The translations under genes were made by a program, and so were the position numbers. From NCBI GenBank assembly GCA_016790285.1, contig JAEUPJ010000072.1, positions 1-64,000 of the forward strand: a DNA stretch of 64,000 nt, read 5' to 3'. Every line of letters begins with the position of its first letter. Within the stretch, counting starts at the first letter, position 1. The stretch is from Roseateles sp. GTDB taxonomy: Bacteria; Pseudomonadota; Gammaproteobacteria; Burkholderiales; Burkholderiaceae_C. Under the pieces are notes generated by a model that had not been told where the DNA came from, did no database searches, and worked only from the letters and a program-made list of their open reading frames with translations. This document shows, piece by piece, positions 24,231 to 33,406 of the stretch.

Positions 24231-25049
24231 ATGCCCGTCGATCCTCAACTGCGCAATCTGGACATCGAGATCCCGACCCAGCCAGAGGTCCTGGTCAAGC
24301 TCTCGCTGCTGATGGCGGCCGAGGACATCGACCTGCAGGCCATGTCCTCGCTGGTCGAGACCGACATGGCCCTGGCGGCGGCCGTCATGAAGGCGGTCAA
24401 TTCCTCGCTGTACGGCCTTCGCGGCCGCGTGCAGACCGTGCACCAGGCCCTCACCTACCTGGGCATGCGCGAGGTCGCCGCCATCACCTTCGAGATGGGC
24501 CTGCGCGCCGCCTTCCCGGCCGCGGCCGAACTGGAGTCGGTCTGGGCGCGCGCCTCGCAGCGCGGCCTGCTGATGGGCCGCATGGGCCAGATGCTCGGCG
24601 TGGACCCGTGGGCCGCCCACTCGGCCGGCCTGTTCGAGGAATGCGGCAAGGCGGTGCTGTACCGCCATGCCCCGTCGCACTACCCGGCGATGCTGCGCGC
24701 GGCCACACGCGACGCCGAGCTGGTGGAGCTGGAGCGGACGGCCTTCGGCGTGAGCCATGACGCCCTGGGCGCCGCGCTGTGCGAGAGCTGGGGCCTGGCG
24801 CCCGCAGCCGTGGCCAGCGTGCGCTACCACGTCGACATCCAGGCCACGCTCACGATGCCCGAGGCCCTGGCCCGGCGCAGCGTCGCCGCCATCTCGACGG
24901 TCGCCTGGGCGCTGCTGAACGAACCCGAGCAGCTCGACGACGTCGCCAGCCAGATCGCGCCGCAGGCCCAGCTGGACGAGACGCTGGTGCTGCGCGCGGC
25001 CCGCCGCGTGAACGAGCAGCTGCTGGCCGCGCAGGAACACGGCCGCTGA
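24231..25049 (+). CDS. HDOD domain protein
   Basis: A 272-residue cytoplasmic protein made almost entirely of one HDOD domain, a catalytically inactive relative of HD phosphohydrolases common in signalling proteins. The domain runs from IPTQPEVLVKLSLLMA through LVETDMALAAAVMKAVNSSLYG and ALTYLGMREVAAI to the C-terminal helices. No receiver, GGDEF or EAL domain is attached. It follows the TSUP gene by 39 bases and converges on the diguanylate cyclase gene at 25152; the 100-base gap between them holds no clear terminator. Confidence 0.88.
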   Translation: MPVDPQLRNLDIEIPTQPEVLVKLSLLMAAEDIDLQAMSSLVETDMALAAAVMKAVNSSLYGLRGRVQTVHQALTYLGMREVAAITFEMGLRAAFPAAAELESVWARASQRGLLMGRMGQMLGVDPWAAHSAGLFEECGKAVLYRHAPSHYPAMLRAATRDAELVELERTAFGVSHDALGAALCESWGLAPAAVASVRYHVDIQATLTMPEALARRSVAAISTVAWALLNEPEQLDDVASQIAPQAQLDETLVLRAARRVNEQLLAAQEHGR

Positions 25050-25151
25050 ACCTGGCCCTCCCCGCCCCCGCTTCGGCGGCCGGTGCAGGGGTCGCGCACC
25101 GGCGGTGCGACCGATGCCGCCGTTCCAACCTGCTGACGAAGCTGGTTTGGG

Positions 25152-26138
25152 TCAGGCGGCGAGGCTGAGGCGGTCGCGGCCGGCGTGCTTGGCGATGTAG
25201 AGCGCTTCGTCTGCCGCCTGCAGCAGCGCCTGCGCGCTCAGGTAGGGGTGCGCGGGGCTGACTGCGGCCAACCCGATGCTCAGCGTGAGGTTGCCCTGGC
25301 CATCGGGCAGGCGCAGCGCGCGCAGGTCGTCACGCAGCGTCTCGAGCACGCCCTGGGCCTCCGCCATGCCGAAGCCCGGCAGCAGGGCGACGAACTCCTC
25401 GCCACCGAGCCGCGCGACGAGGTCGGTGTCGCGCTTGAAGCGATCGTTGAGCAGGCCCGCCACGCGCTGCAGGGCCGCATCACCCGCGGCGGGGCCGTAG
25501 GTCTGGTTGAACTGCTTGAACTGGTCCAGGTCGAGCACGGCCACGGACAGCAGGCCGCGCAGGCGCTGGGCGCGCTTGAACTCGCGACGCAACGCCTCGT
25601 CAAAGGCACGCTGGTTGGCGATGCCGGTCAGCGCATCGACGCGCGCGAGGCTGGCGAGCTCACGCTGGTTGGCCTCCAGCGCCGCGTGCGCTTCCTGCAG
25701 CAGGTGGCGCTGCTGCGCCAGCTCGCGGCGCAGCTCGCGCACGTCCTGGTCCTGCTGCCAGAGGGACCCGCGGGCGCGCAGCATGGCGTGGCCGATGCGG
25801 TCGAGCTCGGCCGTCAGGCCCACGGCCGGCACGACGGCGTCCGGCGTGAGCGGCACGGGGGCCGACTCCATGGCCTCGCACCCCGCGGCCAGCCGGCGCA
25901 GCGGGCGCAGCATCAGCGCCTCGATCAGCAGCAGCTGGGCGCCGCTGACCAGCAGCACCAGCCACGCGGTGCGGGCCAGGCCTTCGGGGACCGACTCGAA
26001 GCCGCCCAGGCTCCATTCGAAGATCGCGACGATCACCGCCGTCAAGAGCGGCACCGCCACCGTCAGCCGCAGCCGCAGTGAACCCAGGCGGCGAGGGCCG
26101 ACGTGGTCCTGGGGTTCGGCGAGGGAATCGGTGCTCAT
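25152..26138 (-). CDS. Membrane diguanylate cyclase (GGDEF)
   Basis: A 328-residue c-di-GMP synthase. Two hydrophobic helices (about 25-48 and 60-82) precede a coiled-coil-like segment (about 120-160) and a GGDEF domain whose active site reads GGEEF. The allosteric I-site RDTD lies five residues before it, so product inhibition is expected. The short loop between helices is too small for a typical periplasmic sensor. The start MSTDSLAEP was preferred to an upstream GTG. Confidence 0.9.
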   Translation of the reverse strand: MSTDSLAEPQDHVGPRRLGSLRLRLTVAVPLLTAVIVAIFEWSLGGFESVPEGLARTAWLVLLVSGAQLLLIEALMLRPLRRLAAGCEAMESAPVPLTPDAVVPAVGLTAELDRIGHAMLRARGSLWQQDQDVRELRRELAQQRHLLQEAHAALEANQRELASLARVDALTGIANQRAFDEALRREFKRAQRLRGLLSVAVLDLDQFKQFNQTYGPAAGDAALQRVAGLLNDRFKRDTDLVARLGGEEFVALLPGFGMAEAQGVLETLRDDLRALRLPDGQGNLTLSIGLAAVSPAHPYLSAQALLQAADEALYIAKHAGRDRLSLAA

Positions 26139-26226
26139 GGTTGACGGTGACGTGCCCACAAATTGTCACGTCCGCCCTCCCCTGCGCCGCTCGGGGTTTG
26201 TCTGGCGTATCGGCGCCGCGCGCCGC

Positions 26227-27105
26227 CTAGTAGGGAACCTGGTCCGACGGGTACTTCCAGAAATCCTTGAGCAGGTAGTTCATCGGCAGGTTCAGCGCCG
26301 TGTTCTTGGGCGGGATGGGCTTCATGAACCAGCGCTCGTACAGCGCGTGCGCCTCGTGGCTGGCGATGAGGCGCTTCATCTCCTCGTCGACGATGGCCTT
26401 GAGCTCGGCGTCACCCTTGGGCAACACGATGGACAGCGGCTCGATGGTCAGGAACTTGCCTACGACGGCGAACTTGGCCGCATCCGGCCGGGCCGAGACC
26501 AGGCCGTAGAGCAGCACGTCGTCCATGACGAAGCCGTCGGCCTGGCCGGCGCTCAGCAGCTCCATGGCCTTGGCGTGGTCGGGCGCCTCGATGACCTTGA
26601 TGTGCAGCGCGCGCTCGTTGTTGGCCTGGGTGATGGACTTCAGCGGCGTGGTGCCCTTGGTGGACACGAGCGTCTTGCCGTCGAACTGCGCGAGGTCGGT
26701 GATGCCGCTGTCGGCCCGCACGAGGTAGCGCGCGCCGGTGATGTAGTGCGGCACCGTGAAGGCGACCTTCTCGCGGCGCTCGGCGTTGTTGGTGGTGGAG
26801 CCGCATTCCATGTCGGCCTTGCCGTCGGCCACCATCTGCAGCCGGTTGGCCGGCGTCACCAGCAGGAACTGCGGGCTCAGCGTGTTCATCCTGAGCTTCT
26901 TGCGCACGGCCTCGGCCAGCTTCAGGCACAGGTCGACCGCATAGCCGACGGGGCGGCCGTCGGGCAGCACGTAGCTGAACGGCACGGAAGACTCGCGGTG
27001 GGCGAGCACGATGCGGCCGCTGGACTGGATCCGGTCCAGCGCCGGCCCGGCGTGGGCCGTGGCGGCCAGGCCCAGGGCGAGCAGGAGGGGGGGCAGGGTT
27101 TTCAT
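26227..27105 (-). CDS. Amino-acid-type periplasmic solute-binding protein (family 3)
   Basis: A 292-residue exported protein; the signal peptide is MKTLPPLLLALGLAATAHA. The SBP_bac_3 fold shows in IVLAHRESSVPFSYVLPDGRPVGYAVDL, the anchor MECGSTTNNAERREKVAFTVPHY, and VSTKGTTPLKSI. The form is close to glutamate/aspartate-binding proteins (GltI-like). No permease or ATPase gene is adjacent, so its transporter must be encoded elsewhere or it serves as a sensor. It lies 125 bases downstream of the DUF484-GGDEF gene on the same strand. Confidence 0.88.
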   Translation of the reverse strand: MKTLPPLLLALGLAATAHAGPALDRIQSSGRIVLAHRESSVPFSYVLPDGRPVGYAVDLCLKLAEAVRKKLRMNTLSPQFLLVTPANRLQMVADGKADMECGSTTNNAERREKVAFTVPHYITGARYLVRADSGITDLAQFDGKTLVSTKGTTPLKSITQANNERALHIKVIEAPDHAKAMELLSAGQADGFVMDDVLLYGLVSARPDAAKFAVVGKFLTIEPLSIVLPKGDAELKAIVDEEMKRLIASHEAHALYERWFMKPIPPKNTALNLPMNYLLKDFWKYPSDQVPY

Positions 27106-27230
27106 GGCCAGGCCATTGTGGGCTGGGCGATGGGGCCGGGTCATGCGTCGTCGGCCTGGCGCCATGCCGGGCTCGTGACAGGTGACCGCCCCGGGACGGT
27201 CTTTCGGGCGGCTTGGCGCTGTTGCGGGAC

Positions 27231-28337
27231 CTAAGTCGCCGCGGCCGTGGCGGCGCTGAGGGTGTCGTCGCCGTCGGCCACGGTGCGGTTGCGGCCACTG
27301 CGCTTGGCCTCGTACACGGCCCGGTCGGCGGCCGAGAGCAGGTCGGCGAAGCTGGTCGCGCCGGGCGGCAACATCGCCAGCCCGACCGACAGCGTCGCGC
27401 TCACGGTGCCGCCCTCGGGCGTCACGAAGGGCGCCTCCTGCACCATGAGGCGGATGCGCTCGGCCACTTCGCGCGCGCCGGCCTGGTCGGTGCGCGGCAG
27501 CAGCACGATGAACTCCTCGCCGCCGTAGCGCGCGGCCAGGTCGCCCGTGCGCAGGGAGCGCTGGATGAGGCCGCCCACCTGGCGCAGCACCTCGTCGCCG
27601 GTGGGGTGGCCGTGGCGGTCGTTGATGGCCTTGAAGTGGTCGATGTCCAGGAACAGGCAGGCCAGCGGGTAGCGGTGGCGCACGGCCTGGCTGAACTCGA
27701 TGAGGCTGCGGTGGTCGAAGTAGCGCCGGTTGTGCACGCCGGTGAGGCCGTCGGTCATGCCGGCGCGGCGCAGCCGCTCGCGGTTGAGCATGCTCTCGAT
27801 GGCGATGGCGGCGATGGCCGAGAGGCGGTCCAGGAACTTGGTGCCGGAGGTGCTGTCGTAGCGCTCGGGGTCGCGCGAGCCCAGGTGCAGGCTGCCGATG
27901 AGCAGGCCCTGGCGGATCAGCGGCAGCAGCGCCGCCGAGCGCACGCCGGATTCGGCCGGGAAGGCCTGGGTCAACAGGCCCTCCTCAGGCCCGGGGCCGA
28001 TCAGCCGCGTCGTGCGCGAGGCCCCGAACAGGTCCTTGAGCGGCCCGTGGCCGTCCAGCAGGCGCGGTGCCTTGATCATGGGCAGGGCCGGCAGCGCGCG
28101 GCGCAGCTCTTCGTCGGGGTCCAGCAGCCACAGCTCGGCGGCGTCCAGGCCGAAGTCGTCCCGGCAGTCCACCAGCAGCAGGTTGACCAGCTCCTCCATC
28201 GAGCTCACGGCGATCAGCCGGCGCTCCAGCGCGTCGAAGCGGTCCAGCTTGCGCTCGTTGGCGGTGGCGGCGTCCAGCAGCGACTGCAGCTGGCGGCGCA
28301 GCTCCTGGACCTGGGCTTGGGGGTTGGACGCGTTCAT
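27231..28337 (-). CDS. DUF484/GAF-GGDEF diguanylate cyclase
   Basis: A 368-residue cytoplasmic protein. An N-terminal coiled coil (about 5-45) leads into a GAF-like DUF484 domain (about 45-190) and a C-terminal GGDEF domain. Its active site is GGEEF, with an intact RTGD I-site five residues before. There is no transmembrane segment, so the input is probably a cytosolic ligand. Its ATG overlaps the stop of the pseudouridine synthase gene by one base (TGATG), making it the last member of a four-gene run beginning at the MurA-like gene. Confidence 0.9.
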   Translation of the reverse strand: MNASNPQAQVQELRRQLQSLLDAATANERKLDRFDALERRLIAVSSMEELVNLLLVDCRDDFGLDAAELWLLDPDEELRRALPALPMIKAPRLLDGHGPLKDLFGASRTTRLIGPGPEEGLLTQAFPAESGVRSAALLPLIRQGLLIGSLHLGSRDPERYDSTSGTKFLDRLSAIAAIAIESMLNRERLRRAGMTDGLTGVHNRRYFDHRSLIEFSQAVRHRYPLACLFLDIDHFKAINDRHGHPTGDEVLRQVGGLIQRSLRTGDLAARYGGEEFIVLLPRTDQAGAREVAERIRLMVQEAPFVTPEGGTVSATLSVGLAMLPPGATSFADLLSAADRAVYEAKRSGRNRTVADGDDTLSAATAAAT

Positions 28338-29230
28338 CAGCGCGCGATTGTCAGGGCAGCGCGCTCGAAGTGCCGTGGCAGGCCCGTGACAGGGTCGGTG
28401 AACGACAGCGCGCGGGCGACGAGCTGCAGCGGCGCGTCAAAGCGCGGCGGGTTCTCGTGCGGCTGCAGCACCGGGTAGATGCGATCGCCCACCAGGGGCA
28501 GGCCCAGCGCGTTCATCTGCGCGCGCAGCTGGTGGCGCAGGCCCGTCACCGGGCGCAGCTCGTAGCGCGCCAGGCCGGCGTGCTCGCCTTGCAGCGGCTC
28601 GATGAGGTCGACCCAGGTCTCGGCATTGGGCTCGCCGGGAACGACCTGCATCTGCATGAAGTTCTCGCCCGGCGGCTCCACGAGGCGGTGGCGCACGGTG
28701 CGCGGCCAGGGGCCCGCGCCCAGCGGCGCGATGGCCTCGTAGACCTTGTGCACCGCGCGGTCGCGAAAGAGGCGGTGGTAGGCGTCGCGGGCCTCGCGGC
28801 GGATGTTGAAGACCACGAGCCCCGCCGTCTCGCGGTCCAGCCGGTGCACGGGGTTGAGGTCGGCCAGGCCCGTGGCGTCGCGCAGCCGGGCCATCAGCGT
28901 CTGGCGGGCGTACAGGCCACTGGGCGTGACAGGCAGGAAGTGCGGCTTGTCGGCCACGAGCAGGTGCTCGTCCTGGAAGACGATGCGGGCCTCGAAGGGC
29001 ACCTCGGGCTCGGTGTCGAGGTGGCGCCAGTAGTACAGGCGCCGGTTGCCGCGGTAGGGCACGTCGGGCACGGGGTGGCCGTCGTCGTCGACGATGTCGC
29101 CGCGGGCCACGCGTTCGGGCCAGTCATCCACGCGGGGCAGGCGCTCGCGCAGGAAGTCGGTCGTCGTCGCCCAGGGGCCGGGCGGGCAGAACACGGCGCT
29201 GGCGGCCACGCCCTGGCGCAGCGGCAGCAT
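28337..29230 (-). CDS. RluA-family pseudouridine synthase
   Basis: A 297-residue RNA pseudouridine synthase with the family signature HRLDRETAG and catalytic Asp132. The C-terminal RPVTGLRHQLRAQMNALGLPLVGD motif is also intact. There is no S4 domain; the N-terminal region before VADKPHFLPVTP is about 90 residues long. The target could be rRNA or tRNA and cannot be decided from sequence. A GTG at 29251 is an alternative start. The gene follows the TIGR02285 gene by 23 bases. Confidence 0.88.
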   Translation of the reverse strand: MLPLRQGVAASAVFCPPGPWATTTDFLRERLPRVDDWPERVARGDIVDDDGHPVPDVPYRGNRRLYYWRHLDTEPEVPFEARIVFQDEHLLVADKPHFLPVTPSGLYARQTLMARLRDATGLADLNPVHRLDRETAGLVVFNIRREARDAYHRLFRDRAVHKVYEAIAPLGAGPWPRTVRHRLVEPPGENFMQMQVVPGEPNAETWVDLIEPLQGEHAGLARYELRPVTGLRHQLRAQMNALGLPLVGDRIYPVLQPHENPPRFDAPLQLVARALSFTDPVTGLPRHFERAALTIAR

Positions 29231-29253
29231 CGGCTTGGGCGGGCGCGCCACGC

Positions 29254-30168
29254 CTACTCGATGCGCGCGCCGCCGCGGGCGCGTTCGTCCATGTAGGCGT
29301 TCAGCCGCTTCATGTCCTGGGGGCTGGAGCGCTCGCCGCGCCACTCGCGCACCCAGGCCTCGCGCTGCGGGTCGCGGGCAAGCTCGCGCACGGCGGCATC
29401 GATGGCCTCGATCTGGCGCCGGCCCTCGGGCGTGCGGCTGCAGGAGACGGTGGCCAGCAGCGTGCTCAGGCCCTCGGCCACGGGCAGGGCCACGAGTGCG
29501 CCGGCGTCACCCACGCGGGCCAGGTAGTCGTCCACGACGGCCGGGTACTCCAGCGTGTAGTCCATGCGGCCCGCGCGCAGCATGTCCAGCATCTGCGAGC
29601 TGAGCTTCACACCCACGGCCATGCGCGGCACGGTGTGGCGCGCCAGCAGGCTGTCGATCTGCGCGCCGAAGGCCCGGTCGCGGGGCACCAGGAGTTGCAG
29701 GTCCGGGCGCTTGAGCAGTTCGGACAGCTGCAGCCGCCCGTCCTGGGCGCGGCCCTGCGCGGTCAGCCGCTCCAGGAAATCGCGCCGCACGATGACGTGG
29801 ATCTCGCGCGAGACCAGCGGCGGGTACAGGTGCGAGAACCACGCCCACTGCAGACGCTCGGGCGTGCGCACGTGCAGGGCCGAGCACAGGGTCTGGCCCC
29901 GCCGGCTCTCCGTCTCGTAGCGGGCCGTGCCGGCCTCCACGAACTCGTGGCGCCAGCCTGGCATGCGGGCCAGCAGCACACGCAGGAAGCCGTCCACCTC
30001 ACCGCGGCCCAGCTCAGCCACGCTGCGCGGCGCGCCCCCCTGCGGGAAGCTGAAATGCGGCGGCACGTCCTGGGCCACCCAGCGGATGGTGCCCAGCGAC
30101 GCTGGCTGCGCGAGGGCTGGCGCCGAACCCAGCGCCAGCGCGCCGGCCAGCATGCACAGGCCTCGCAT
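29254..30168 (-). CDS. TIGR02285-type periplasmic binding-protein-like protein
   Basis: A 304-residue exported protein; signal peptide MRGLCMLAGALALGSAPALA. It has a divergent family-3 solute-binding fold: TIRWVAQDVPPHFSF near the start, a hinge-crossing QLLVPRDRAFGAQIDSLLA, and RMDYTLEYPAVVDDYLA. It fits TIGR02285, whose members are not tied to transporters. It lies 2 bases after the MurA-like gene and before an RNA-modification gene, an odd setting for a transport protein. Confidence 0.75.
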   Translation of the reverse strand: MRGLCMLAGALALGSAPALAQPASLGTIRWVAQDVPPHFSFPQGGAPRSVAELGRGEVDGFLRVLLARMPGWRHEFVEAGTARYETESRRGQTLCSALHVRTPERLQWAWFSHLYPPLVSREIHVIVRRDFLERLTAQGRAQDGRLQLSELLKRPDLQLLVPRDRAFGAQIDSLLARHTVPRMAVGVKLSSQMLDMLRAGRMDYTLEYPAVVDDYLARVGDAGALVALPVAEGLSTLLATVSCSRTPEGRRQIEAIDAAVRELARDPQREAWVREWRGERSSPQDMKRLNAYMDERARGGARIE

Positions 30169-30170
30169 GG

Positions 30171-31472
30171 TCAGTCGCCTTCGACCCACTCCATGCGCGC
30201 ACCCAGCTCGCCGATGTGCTCCACGAAGTTGGGGTGGGCGCGACGGATGGGCGTGGCGTTCTTGATCACGCTCTTGCCCGGGATGCTGGCGGCCACCATC
30301 AGCAGCGCGATGGCCACGCGGATGATGTAGGGGCTCTCGACCTCGGCCGGCGAGAGCGGCTTGCCGCCGAAGGTGATCATGCGGTGCGGGTCGCTCAGGA
30401 AGGCGTGCGCGCCGAACTTGGCCAGCTCGCTCGTCCAGCCCATGGCGCCGTCGTAGACCTTGTTCCAGAACATCACGCTGCCCTCGGCCTTCACGCCGAG
30501 CGCCACGAAGATGGGCAGCAGGTCCACCGGCACGTAAGGCCAGGGCGCGGCTTCCACCTTCTGCAGGATGTTGCGCGTGAAGGGTTCCTTCACCTTGAGC
30601 GGGCCGTTCGTGACGCAGCGGCTCCAGCCGTCCTCGTGCACGATCTGCACGCCGAACTTGGCGAAGGTGCGGTCCAGCAGCGGGAACATCTCCGGCGCGC
30701 CGTTCTTGACCTGCACATTGCCGCCCGTGATGGCGCCCAGGGCCAGGAAGGTGACGATCTCGTGGAAGTCTTCGGTGAAGGTGTAGTCCGCGCCGCCGAG
30801 GTCCTGCACGCCGGTGATCTTGAGCTTGGACGTGCCATGGCCCTCGATCTTGGCGCCCAGCAGCGACATGAAGTTGCAGAACTCCTGCACGTGCGGCTCG
30901 CTGGCGGCGTTGGTCAGCGTGGAGACGCCGTCAGCCAGCGCGGCGCACAGGACGAAGTTCTCGGTCGTCGTGACCGAGGCGTAGTCCGTCCAGTGGGCGT
31001 TGGCCGTCAGCGGTCGGTGCACGCGCAGGATGAGGCCGTCAGGCAGGCGCTCGACGTGGGCGCCGAAGCGCTCGAAGACTTCCACGTGCGGGTCGATCTC
31101 GCGCGCACCCAGGGTGCAGCCCTTAACGTCGTCCTCGATGCGGGCGGCGCCGAAGCGCGCCATCAGGCCCGGCACCAGCATGATGGACGAGCGCATTTCC
31201 TCGGGCAGGCGGTCGACGTTGGGGTCGAAATGCGTGTCCGCATGGTGCACGTCGAGGATGCCGGTCTTGAAATCGAGCTCGACCTTGGAGCCGAGCTTGC
31301 GGAAGACCTCGACGATCTTCTTCACGTCGGTGATCTCGGGCACGCCGCGCAGGCGCACCGGCTGCTTGGTCAGCAGCGTCGCGCACAGGATGGGGAGGAC
31401 GGCGTTCTTGTTGGCCGAGGGGGTGATGCGGCCCGAGAGGGGCGTGCCGCCATGGACGATCAGGTGAGACAT
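30171..31472 (-). CDS. MurA-like UDP-N-acetylglucosamine 1-carboxyvinyltransferase, divergent
   Basis: A 433-residue enolpyruvyl transferase. Key MurA residues are present: K22-N23 (ANKNAVLP), the fosfomycin-target cysteine C119 in KGCTLGAREID, an Asp in the position of the catalytic D305 (YVPVDLLPIF) and the C-terminal Arg (IIRVAIALLM). Outside these sites it differs clearly from enterobacterial MurA. It is not near cell-division or hisG-type genes where betaproteobacterial murA is usual, so it may be a second copy with an altered role. It heads a likely operon with TIGR02285, pseudouridine synthase and GGDEF genes. Confidence 0.8.
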   Translation of the reverse strand: MSHLIVHGGTPLSGRITPSANKNAVLPILCATLLTKQPVRLRGVPEITDVKKIVEVFRKLGSKVELDFKTGILDVHHADTHFDPNVDRLPEEMRSSIMLVPGLMARFGAARIEDDVKGCTLGAREIDPHVEVFERFGAHVERLPDGLILRVHRPLTANAHWTDYASVTTTENFVLCAALADGVSTLTNAASEPHVQEFCNFMSLLGAKIEGHGTSKLKITGVQDLGGADYTFTEDFHEIVTFLALGAITGGNVQVKNGAPEMFPLLDRTFAKFGVQIVHEDGWSRCVTNGPLKVKEPFTRNILQKVEAAPWPYVPVDLLPIFVALGVKAEGSVMFWNKVYDGAMGWTSELAKFGAHAFLSDPHRMITFGGKPLSPAEVESPYIIRVAIALLMVAASIPGKSVIKNATPIRRAHPNFVEHIGELGARMEWVEGD

Positions 31473-31580
31473 CGAAGGGCTGGTGTGCAGTGCGCGCAAG
31501 CGGCGCGCGGTGGCGATTGTCGGGGTTTGCGGCGGGCCGCACGCGGCCGGCGCGCGGAAGCTTTGTTCCGCGCCGGGGCA

Positions 31581-32387
31581 TCAATCGTCGGCGGACGGGT
31601 CCAGCCGCCGCGCGCGCGCCAGCCGCCAGGCGTCCGCGGGGTCGGTGAAGACCTGCTCGGCCGTGGTGCCGGTCTCGCGCGAGGCGGCGTCGATGGCGAT
31701 GCGCTTGTCGAAGACATAGCACTCGCCCTGCCAGTCGGCCGCGGCGTCGTCGAAGCTGGCGAGGTAGTTCAGGATGCCGCCGTCGAGCTGCGCCACCTCC
31801 AGGCCCTGGGCCTGCATCCAGGCTGCCGTCTTCTCGCAGCGGATGCCGCCGGTGCAGTACATCGCGACCGTCTTGCCCTGCCAGTCGGCGCGGTGCGCCT
31901 CGACATAGGCGGGGAAGTCGCGGAAGTGCGCCACACCCGGGTCGATGGCGCCGCGAAAGCGGCCGAGCTTGAACTCGAAGCTGTTGCGGTTGTCCAGCAC
32001 GACGGTGTCGGGGTCGTCCAGCAGCTCGCGCCAGCGCTGCGGGCTGACGTGGGTGTCGGTGGCGTCGCCCTGCATGCCGGAGACGCCCGGCACGCCGAAC
32101 GCGACGATCTCGCGCTTGACCGAGACCTTGAAGCGGCTGAAGGGCCGGCGCTCGCAGGTGTTGTGCTTGAGGGGCAGGTCCGCCAGGCCGGGCAGGGCCT
32201 GCAGCTCGGCCTCCAGCGCGTGCACGTCGGCGGCCTGGCCGGCGATGGCAGCACTCAGGCCCTCTTCGGCCACGAGCACGACGCCGCCGAGCGACAGCGC
32301 CGCGCCCCGCGCGCGCAGCCACTGGGCAAAGGCGGTCGGGTCCGCCATCGGGGTAAAACGGTAGAAGGAGCTGTGCAGCAGGGGCAT
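31581..32387 (-). CDS. trhO: tRNA uridine(34) hydroxylase, rhodanese-type
   Basis: A 268-residue TrhO (YceA) protein, which catalyses oxygen-dependent formation of 5-hydroxyuridine at tRNA position 34. An N-terminal acylphosphatase-like domain (about 1-100) is followed by a rhodanese domain with the active site CTGGIRCEK (Cys178). The start MPLLHSSFYRF lies just inside the palindromic repeat; the open frame upstream translates that repeat and is not coding. It is divergent from psd across 182 bases that contain repeat copy 2. Confidence 0.92.
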   Translation of the reverse strand: MPLLHSSFYRFTPMADPTAFAQWLRARGAALSLGGVVLVAEEGLSAAIAGQAADVHALEAELQALPGLADLPLKHNTCERRPFSRFKVSVKREIVAFGVPGVSGMQGDATDTHVSPQRWRELLDDPDTVVLDNRNSFEFKLGRFRGAIDPGVAHFRDFPAYVEAHRADWQGKTVAMYCTGGIRCEKTAAWMQAQGLEVAQLDGGILNYLASFDDAAADWQGECYVFDKRIAIDAASRETGTTAEQVFTDPADAWRLARARRLDPSADD

Positions 32388-32438
32388 GGACGCGAATTGT
32401 CGGCCCGTACACTGGCCGCTGTTGCGCTCGCCGGCGTC

Positions 32439-32518
32439 TGAACACAGCCACAGAGGCACAGAGACACAGAGAAGTCGCGCGTCCTCTCTGTGCCGCTGTG
32501 CCTCTGTGGCTTTGTTCA
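32439..32518. repeat. Palindromic CACAGAGG repeat, copy 2
   Basis: An imperfect palindrome of about 80 bases: TGAACACAGCCACAGAGGCA at the left, continuing CAGAGACACAGAGA, and a near reverse complement ending CTGTGGCTTTGTTCA at the right. It lies in the divergent gap between trhO and psd and is the only copy not inside an operon. Its right flank (CACTGCAGCC) resembles that of copy 1 (TGCTGAAGCC). Confidence 0.9.
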
Positions 32519-32569
32519 CTGCAGCCGCGGCCAGGCGCCCTTTCAGCCGCCATGCTGGAGCCGAAGAAC

Positions 32570-33406
32570 ATGTCCGACCGCCTCAAAGTCCTCCCCCAAT
32601 ACCTGATGCCCAAGCTGGCCATGACGCGCCTGGCCGGGCATTACGCGTCCAAACCGCTCGGCGGCATCACCACGTCCACGATCCGGCGCTTCGTCGCGCG
32701 CTACGGCGTCAACATGGCCGAGGCGGCCCAGCCCGACATCGCCGCCTACGCCACCTTCAACGACTTCTTCACCCGCGCACTCAAGCCCGGCTCCCGGCCG
32801 CTGGCCGACGCGCCGCTGATCTGCCCGGTGGACGGCGCGATCAGCCAGGTCGGCCGCATCCAGGGCGACCAGGTCTACCAGGCCAAGGGCCAGACGTTCA
32901 CGACGACGGCCCTCGTCGGCGGTGATGCACAGCTCGCCGCGCGGTTTAAGGACGGCCTGTTCGCCAACCTGTACCTCAGCCCCAAGGACTACCACCGCAT
33001 CCACATGCCCGCCGCCGGCCGGCTGGTGCGCATGGTGCACGTGCCGGGCGAGCTGTTCTCGGTGAACCCGACGACGGCGCGCGGCGTGCCGGGGCTGTTC
33101 GCGCGCAACGAGCGCGTGGTGTGCGTGTTCGACGACGACACCCTCGGCCGCTGGGTGCTGGTGCTCGTGGGCGCCACCATCGTGGGCAGCATGGCCACCA
33201 CCTGGCACGGCGTCATCAAGCGCAGCGGCCCGGTGCGGGAATGGGACTACGCGCCGGGCCAGGTCACGCTCGCGCAAGGCGACGAGATGGGCCGCTTCCT
33301 GCTCGGCTCCACCGTCGTCATGCTGTTCGAGAAGAGCGGCCTGCAGTTCAACCCGGCCTGGCAGCCCGGCGGCAGCATCCGCATGGGCGAGTGGATGGCG
33401 CGCTGA
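32570..33406 (+). CDS. psd: Phosphatidylserine decarboxylase proenzyme
   Basis: A 278-residue inner-membrane enzyme that makes phosphatidylethanolamine from phosphatidylserine. The self-cleavage motif LGST is at 245-248, where Ser247 becomes the pyruvoyl group. Other family marks are CPVDGAISQVG and LYLSPKDYHRIHMP. ATG 32570 was chosen over 32552 for the GGAG ribosome site 9 bases upstream. Its stop codon touches that of the convergent GH30 gene (TGATCA) with no intervening base. Confidence 0.96.
   Translation: MSDRLKVLPQYLMPKLAMTRLAGHYASKPLGGITTSTIRRFVARYGVNMAEAAQPDIAAYATFNDFFTRALKPGSRPLADAPLICPVDGAISQVGRIQGDQVYQAKGQTFTTTALVGGDAQLAARFKDGLFANLYLSPKDYHRIHMPAAGRLVRMVHVPGELFSVNPTTARGVPGLFARNERVVCVFDDDTLGRWVLVLVGATIVGSMATTWHGVIKRSGPVREWDYAPGQVTLAQGDEMGRFLLGSTVVMLFEKSGLQFNPAWQPGGSIRMGEWMAR

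Noticed and set aside
23118-25040. Upstream extension of the TIGR03790 frame over the TSUP and HDOD genes
   Set aside because: It is antisense to two genes with clear domains, and the lipoprotein signal at 23117 is a convincing start.
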